Source of the DNA: Trebouxia sp. TZW2008
Lineage: Eukaryota; Chlorophyta; Trebouxiophyceae; Trebouxiales; Trebouxiaceae
NCBI GenBank assembly: GCA_002118135.1
Contig: BDIU01000510.1
Location: forward strand, 1-35,678
Direction: 5' to 3'
DNA length: 35,678 bases
This document shows positions 32,901 through 35,678 of this stretch, piece after piece. Under the pieces are notes generated by a model. The model did not search any database, had not been told where the DNA came from, and saw nothing but the letters and a program-made list of their open reading frames with translations. Within the stretch, counting starts at the first letter, position 1. Every line of letters begins with the position of its first letter. The translations under genes were made by a program, and so were the position numbers.

Positions 32901-35050
32901 GTGAGCATGAAGCCTGCAGACACCGCCTTATTGCCTTTGCACACATTGAGCAAAGTCTCTGCAGCTTTGTCAGAAAGCACGTGACAGCTGATGCACACAT
33001 TGAGCAAGGTCTCTGTAGCTTTGTCAGAAAGCACGCAACAGCTGATGATGGCAAGCAGGGCATGGCATACCGTAAAGGTGGGCGGGGGCTGCATGACCAT
33101 CATGGACTTGATGGCCCTCAGGCTGGAGGGCCCCACCTTCTCCTTGTCCACCAGCAGCGGCACCAGCACCGCCTGAGCCACCTGTAACCCACCACACTAA
33201 AAAGACCAGCTAAAACATGGGTCACTACCTGCTGTGCTGCGCAGGCTACTAGCGCTGCTTTCACACAACATCGCATCATGTTGAGCGGCATGCTGAGCCA
33301 CCTGCATCCCACTACACTCACCGACAACCTCCGTGACGCACTCAACCTTACTTTCTCCTGGCATTTATGGTCTTGCATGCTCTGCTGCACAGGCTACTTG
33401 TGCTGCTATCACACAACATACAAGCATCTTGAGTTGCTTGCTAAGCCATCTGCATCCCACTACACTCACCGACAACCTCTGTCACGCACTCAACTTTACT
33501 TTCTCCTGGCAATTATGGTTCTGCATGCTCTGCTGCACAAGCCACTTGTGCTGCTATCACACAACAGAGAATCATGTGATGCTCCCAGGCCGCTTCTATT
33601 GACACAGGCTCCCGTGGTGATGCAGTCAGAGGCTATTGTACAATGAGCTTCCTCCCCTGGCATCAAATGCTGTGTCAGCTGATGATCAGCAGCGCTTCAA
33701 TGAACGCCCTCACAAGCAAATCCACAATGATCGAGGCTGAAGGGATGAGAATGCCACATATTAGTTTACAGGCATCAACCTGAGGCTCTTTTGATGGACC
33801 ACGCTTGATGGACTGGGACAGCACAAAACATAAACTCAGCATGCAGTACCTGATACAACTGCTCAGGGAACAGTGACAGCAGGTTACTGGCTGCAATGAG
33901 GTTGATGATGCCGCTGTAGCTTTTGCTGAAGCAAGTGGCGCTGTTGACCACCACCATGTTTGCAATGAGCTCTGGAATAGCCAGGGCCAGTCTGAAAGCC
34001 AGACAGCCGCCAAAAGATTCTGCTACAATCGTCAGCTTGCGCTGCGAGCCTTCTGAATGTGCCAGCTGTTTCGCCAATGGTACAATCTGCTGAATGAGGC
34101 TGTCCCAGGAGGAACGATCATCCATGCTGATGTATAGACTCCTGCATCAGAACCCAAACTTGGGCTGGAAACAGCACTGACTAGCAGCACCCCACAGCTG
34201 CTGTCGACCTCATAACAAAGTGCTGCGAGCCCATGCATACGCATAGACTTCGTTTACTCATTTCATTCTAAAATCGTGCTAGACAGGCGCGGACGCGACT
34301 GCATTCTGCAGGCAAGAGTCAGCTTTCCGTGAAGCCATATCATTAGGCGCAACAAATTTTTGGCACTTGCTACTGCTGTTGAAATCCGTCAGGTGGTATT
34401 CCAATGGCAGCTTGTGGAGCAATCAAATGTCTCCAACCAATTTGGTCCTGTGCTATTCTGAACCATCTGAACTGTGCAGGAAGGGAGGTGAGGTCCTTGT
34501 GAACGGTTGTTTTCAGCATCAGTTTGTACTGTTGGACACTATTTTGCCCCAGGTATAATGGTAGCACTCAGTCTACAACTGATCTGCATGAGATATTGTT
34601 GACATGCAAAGCATGGCGTGTGTGTCATTCTCTTGCTTGGTACCTGATATCAAAGCCTGCTCCCACGAGGCCAGGCAACTGTGGGATGATGGAGTTGCCA
34701 GTCCCGTCAGTGCCTGCAAAGCCATGCAATGCCATGTAAGCAAATTTGGCTGCTCAGCAATACACAAAGCAGGCAAGGTGCTCATGACAAGGAACATATA
34801 CCAGGAAGGTATAGTAGGAGAGGCTTCCCTTTGGGATTCTCAACAGCCACTGGTCGTACGAGGGAGACCTGAGGCACATGTACAAGTTGAAACTAGCATT
34901 TTGCTTACGAGGGACACCAAAGTCGCTAAGAGCTTCCGATACCTTGGCTACGGGCCGTACAGTAAGTCTGCGGTTTCGTGTGGCAACTTGGCGTGTCGCC
35001 TGCCGGGGCCAGTGCGCATGAAAGGGACGCGCATGACTGTGGAGCAGCAT
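25561..35050 (-). CDS. PES1: Phytyl ester synthase (alpha/beta hydrolase fused to a DGAT-like acyltransferase), plastid
   Basis: PES enzymes esterify phytol freed from chlorophyll and make triacylglycerol in plastoglobules. Thirteen exons: 34916-35050, 34802-34868, 34644-34713, 33850-34141, 33071-33181, 32477-32628, 31422-31557, 29757-30700, 29216-29295, 28174-28394, 26865-27065, 26311-26429, 25561-25774. They total 2,742 nt in phase, 913 aa. The first donor (GGT/GTCCCT) is weak and that intron only 47 nt, so this junction is the least certain. An Arg/His-rich start suits a transit peptide. Hydrolase: PGTDGTG (about 67), AESFGG with Ser133, GSGQDR with Asp287, PDSGHT with His316. Acyltransferase: PRRPLLFIGNHTIIGLYD with His665, LLFPGGGRE, YKLIWKDKPDFVRMA, IIPFAAVGGDDAF. 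Residues about 335-620, in one 944-nt exon, form a Gln/Ser/Thr-rich insert with polyQ, which explains the excess over the usual roughly 700 aa. Many introns hold copies of adjacent exons. Confidence 0.88.
26780..26826 (+). repeat. Dispersed short repeat, copy 2 (phytyl ester synthase intron)
   Basis: The segment carries ACTTGTGCCACACACACCTA followed by GCACACGCGCTAAAGAATGT and matches 10351-10396 over about 45 bases with a handful of differences. It lies in the intron between exons 26865-27065 and 26311-26429, antisense to the host transcript. Confidence 0.6.
27125..27257 (-). repeat. Frameshifted upstream copy of the synthase exon 26865-27065
   Basis: The copy retains a CATGCAG acceptor and reads VNKRKGGEYKLVWKDMPDFV, against VNKRKGEKYKLIWKDKPDFV in the real exon. 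It continues to IIPFAAVDLGNAF and then meets a stop, because it has one extra T where the exon reads GCCTTTGACATTGCC. It also lacks the last third of the exon and its donor. Inclusion would truncate the protein in the acyltransferase domain, so it is called a dead copy. Confidence 0.85.
27310..27475 (-). repeat. Two further fragments of the same exon start (third and fourth copies)
   Basis: At about 27313-27370 the - strand reads KRKAIKYKLIWKDKLDMH, a short version of the exon start. At about 27435-27470 it reads LSKRKG preceded by CATTTGTCCCATGCGG, matching the sequence around the real acceptor (CATTTGTCCCATGCAG) with the AG lost. Together with 27125-27257 they form a decaying ladder upstream of the real exon. 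Confidence 0.7.
28491..28623 (-). repeat. Open upstream copy of the acyltransferase active-site exon with His replaced by Tyr
   Basis: This 133-bp copy of the first part of exon 28174-28394 starts after a good acceptor (GACTGCAG/GCAAC). It reads NYTIMGLYDLPLLVHELYLR where the real exon reads NHTIIGLYDLPLLVHELYLR, and continues GSRVRGLAHPGHWVTPLGPL. Thus the catalytic His is Tyr, while the rest is conserved with no stop. Homology ends after about 45 residues, the GGGRE end is absent and I see no convincing donor. It may be a decoy or cassette exon, or simply a truncated duplication. Confidence 0.8.
29963..30001 (-). repeat. CAG/CAA repeat encoding polyglutamine in the synthase linker
   Basis: A run of CTG triplets on + with one TTG encodes about 13-15 consecutive Gln on -, then SQQQAQ. 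It sits inside the coding exon 29757-30700, in the disordered insert between the hydrolase and acyltransferase domains. Length variation between strains is expected. Confidence 0.85.
30905..31310 (-). repeat. Tandem array repeating the 3' half of synthase exon 31422-31557 with its donor (three copies)
   Basis: The real exon ends PDSGHTALLE at 31422. Downstream copies end at about 31228 (PDSGNTALLE, His to Asn), 31036 (PDSGHIALLE) and 30918 (PDSGHTVLLE), spaced 194, 192 and 118 bp. Each is followed by GAG/GTCAGC or GAG/GTCGGC, so a donor-like site is kept. The copies ending at 31228 and 31036 extend upstream as LLALHTANRLV and HLALHAANRLV. The flanking intron words CGCAGCAGAGGA and CAGCTGAGCTTGCTAGAAG are repeated too. 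All are in the intron before exon 29757-30700. Confidence 0.88.
31650..32150 (-). repeat. Tandem array of about 138-bp units repeating the 5' half of synthase exon 31422-31557 with its acceptor (four copies)
   Basis: The string CCTGCCC that marks GSGQD begins at 31526 in the real exon and at 31664, 31833, 31971 and 32110 in the array, spacings 138, 169, 138 and 139. The units starting at 31971 and 32110 keep the acceptor GTTGCAG/GACTCCAGTGCTGCTGG and read TPVLLVGIGQDRLLAIEF and TPVLLVGSGQDPLIAIEF. The unit at 31664 lacks this acceptor but reads ALLVGSGQDRLLVIEF; the unit at 31833 is the most decayed. The shared intron part contains GCTTAGTTGCTTTCTCAGAC. Confidence 0.88.
32941..33048 (+). repeat. 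Two-copy 54-bp tandem repeat in a synthase intron
   Basis: Units at 32941 and 32995 share ACACATTGAGCAA, GTCTCTG, AGCTTTGTCAGAAAGCACG and ACAGCTGATG. They lie just downstream (in transcription) of the donor of exon 33071-33181. No coding homology is evident. Confidence 0.8.
33286..33575 (-). repeat. Two-copy ~148-bp tandem repeat derived from the acceptor side of synthase exon 33071-33181
   Basis: Units share CTGCATCCCACTACACTCAC, CACGCACTCAAC, TTACTTTCTCCTGGCA and GTGCTGCTATCACACAACA, starting near 33301 and 33450. The real exon start on - is GGTTACAG/GTGGCTCAGGC; the copies read GGGATGCAG/GTGGCTCAGCA and GGGATGCAG/ATGGCTTAGCA. So each unit begins with a relic of the exon's first codons and its acceptor, continuing into former intron sequence. 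Confidence 0.75.
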
Positions 35051-35678
35051 TTGATGCAGTTACTGCAATGTGGTGAATGCACTGGACGGCACGGCTCAAG
35101 CTCCAGCACCACGAAGGTGCGCCTTCGACCAGTGATCTGTGGTGTGTCGATCTCAAAACTGATTTATTGCAATCTGCGCGTCGGACAGCAGGAAAGCACA
35201 CTTGCAAACTTTTTGGTCGGCTCGCGCAAGGATTCGGCGATCGCAGAACGCAAGCATACGGCCTGCGATGGTTGCCACTCATGTCGCACATCACATGCTT
35301 CTGCAAGATAAACCTTAGTCATAGCCATTTCCATATTCCTAAGCCATAAATTTGCTCTCAGCCGCTTTGCCAATTCGGCGGACTGTATAGCCGCTTTGCG
35401 AAATTAGTCAGCGGCAGCTACCGCCGATCACGGAGTTCATCTTGCGCGCAGCGTGTCCGTCAATGGAGCTGAGCATGTCATTGCATTGTTGTTGCATGGA
35501 GCAGTCAGCTGAGAGGCGACAAGTTCACAATTCAAACAATGGAACGCTGACGCATCGCTCTAGATTAATGTACATGCATGACTTCACCGAATGTAGACTG
35601 ACTCGACCGACTATAGTCAGTGAGCGGGCAGGTAGCCGAAAGCTTTCGGCAGCGAAAGGGGCCGAAAGCTTTCGCCCT
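35051..35678. other. 5' flank of the phytyl ester synthase gene, with palindromes at the window edge
   Basis: No coding exon is recognised upstream of the chosen ATG at 35050, although open frames continue to about 35311 on both strands. The promoter should lie here. At the right edge GCCGAAAGCTTTCGGC (35635-35650) is a perfect palindrome and is repeated imperfectly as GCCGAAAGCTTTCGCC at 35661-35676. Confidence 0.5.

Noticed and set aside
1..35678. tRNA, rRNA or organelle genes
   Set aside because: No cloverleaf or conserved rRNA segment was recognised by eye; a covariance-model scan would be needed to exclude small RNAs.

Overview
This is nuclear DNA from a eukaryotic phototroph, most likely a chlorophyte green alga, and possibly a trebouxiophyte. 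Five of the six genes are split by many short GT-AG introns whose acceptors usually read tgcag, cacag or tacag. Two products belong in plastids: a Tic22 import component and a phytyl ester synthase. The kinase has the plant FUSED/TIO architecture. The class-level placement is inference from gene content and intron style; no rRNA or organelle marker is present.

Layout, left to right: (1) + strand 411-10959, a FUSED/TIO-type kinase with an N-terminal kinase domain and a long C-terminal helical-repeat region, about 26 exons. (2) 10960-12736, intergenic, with a 16-bp perfect inverted repeat. (3) + strand 12737-14208, TFIIA large subunit, 5 exons and 319 aa. (4) - strand 14798-17145, Tic22, 5 exons and 379 aa, convergent with TFIIA and divergent from the next gene across 237 bp. 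(5) + strand 17383-22648, a BRE1/HUB-type RING E3 ligase for histone H2B, 9 exons and about 860 aa. (6) - strand 23393-24748, a single-exon PC-esterase/TBL-like type II membrane protein whose catalytic Ser is replaced by Gly. (7) - strand 25561-35050, a phytyl ester synthase (alpha/beta hydrolase plus acyltransferase), 13 exons and 913 aa, with a 270-residue Gln/Ser-rich insert between the two domains.

The genes do not form a pathway. They are a mixture of cytokinesis, transcription, chromatin, plastid import and plastid lipid functions.

The striking feature is exon debris. Introns of the phytyl ester synthase and FUSED genes hold tandem, partly decayed copies of the neighbouring exons. The exon with the hydrolase Asp and His is flanked on one side by 138-bp units that repeat its 5' half with the acceptor, and on the other by 192-bp units that repeat its 3' half with the donor. 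The acyltransferase active-site exon has an open upstream copy in which the catalytic His is Tyr. The IWKDKPDFVR exon, the acceptor of the PQPPPTFT-type exon, and two FUSED exons are also copied. This is either neutral debris from recurrent local duplication or a source of alternative exons; cDNA would decide.
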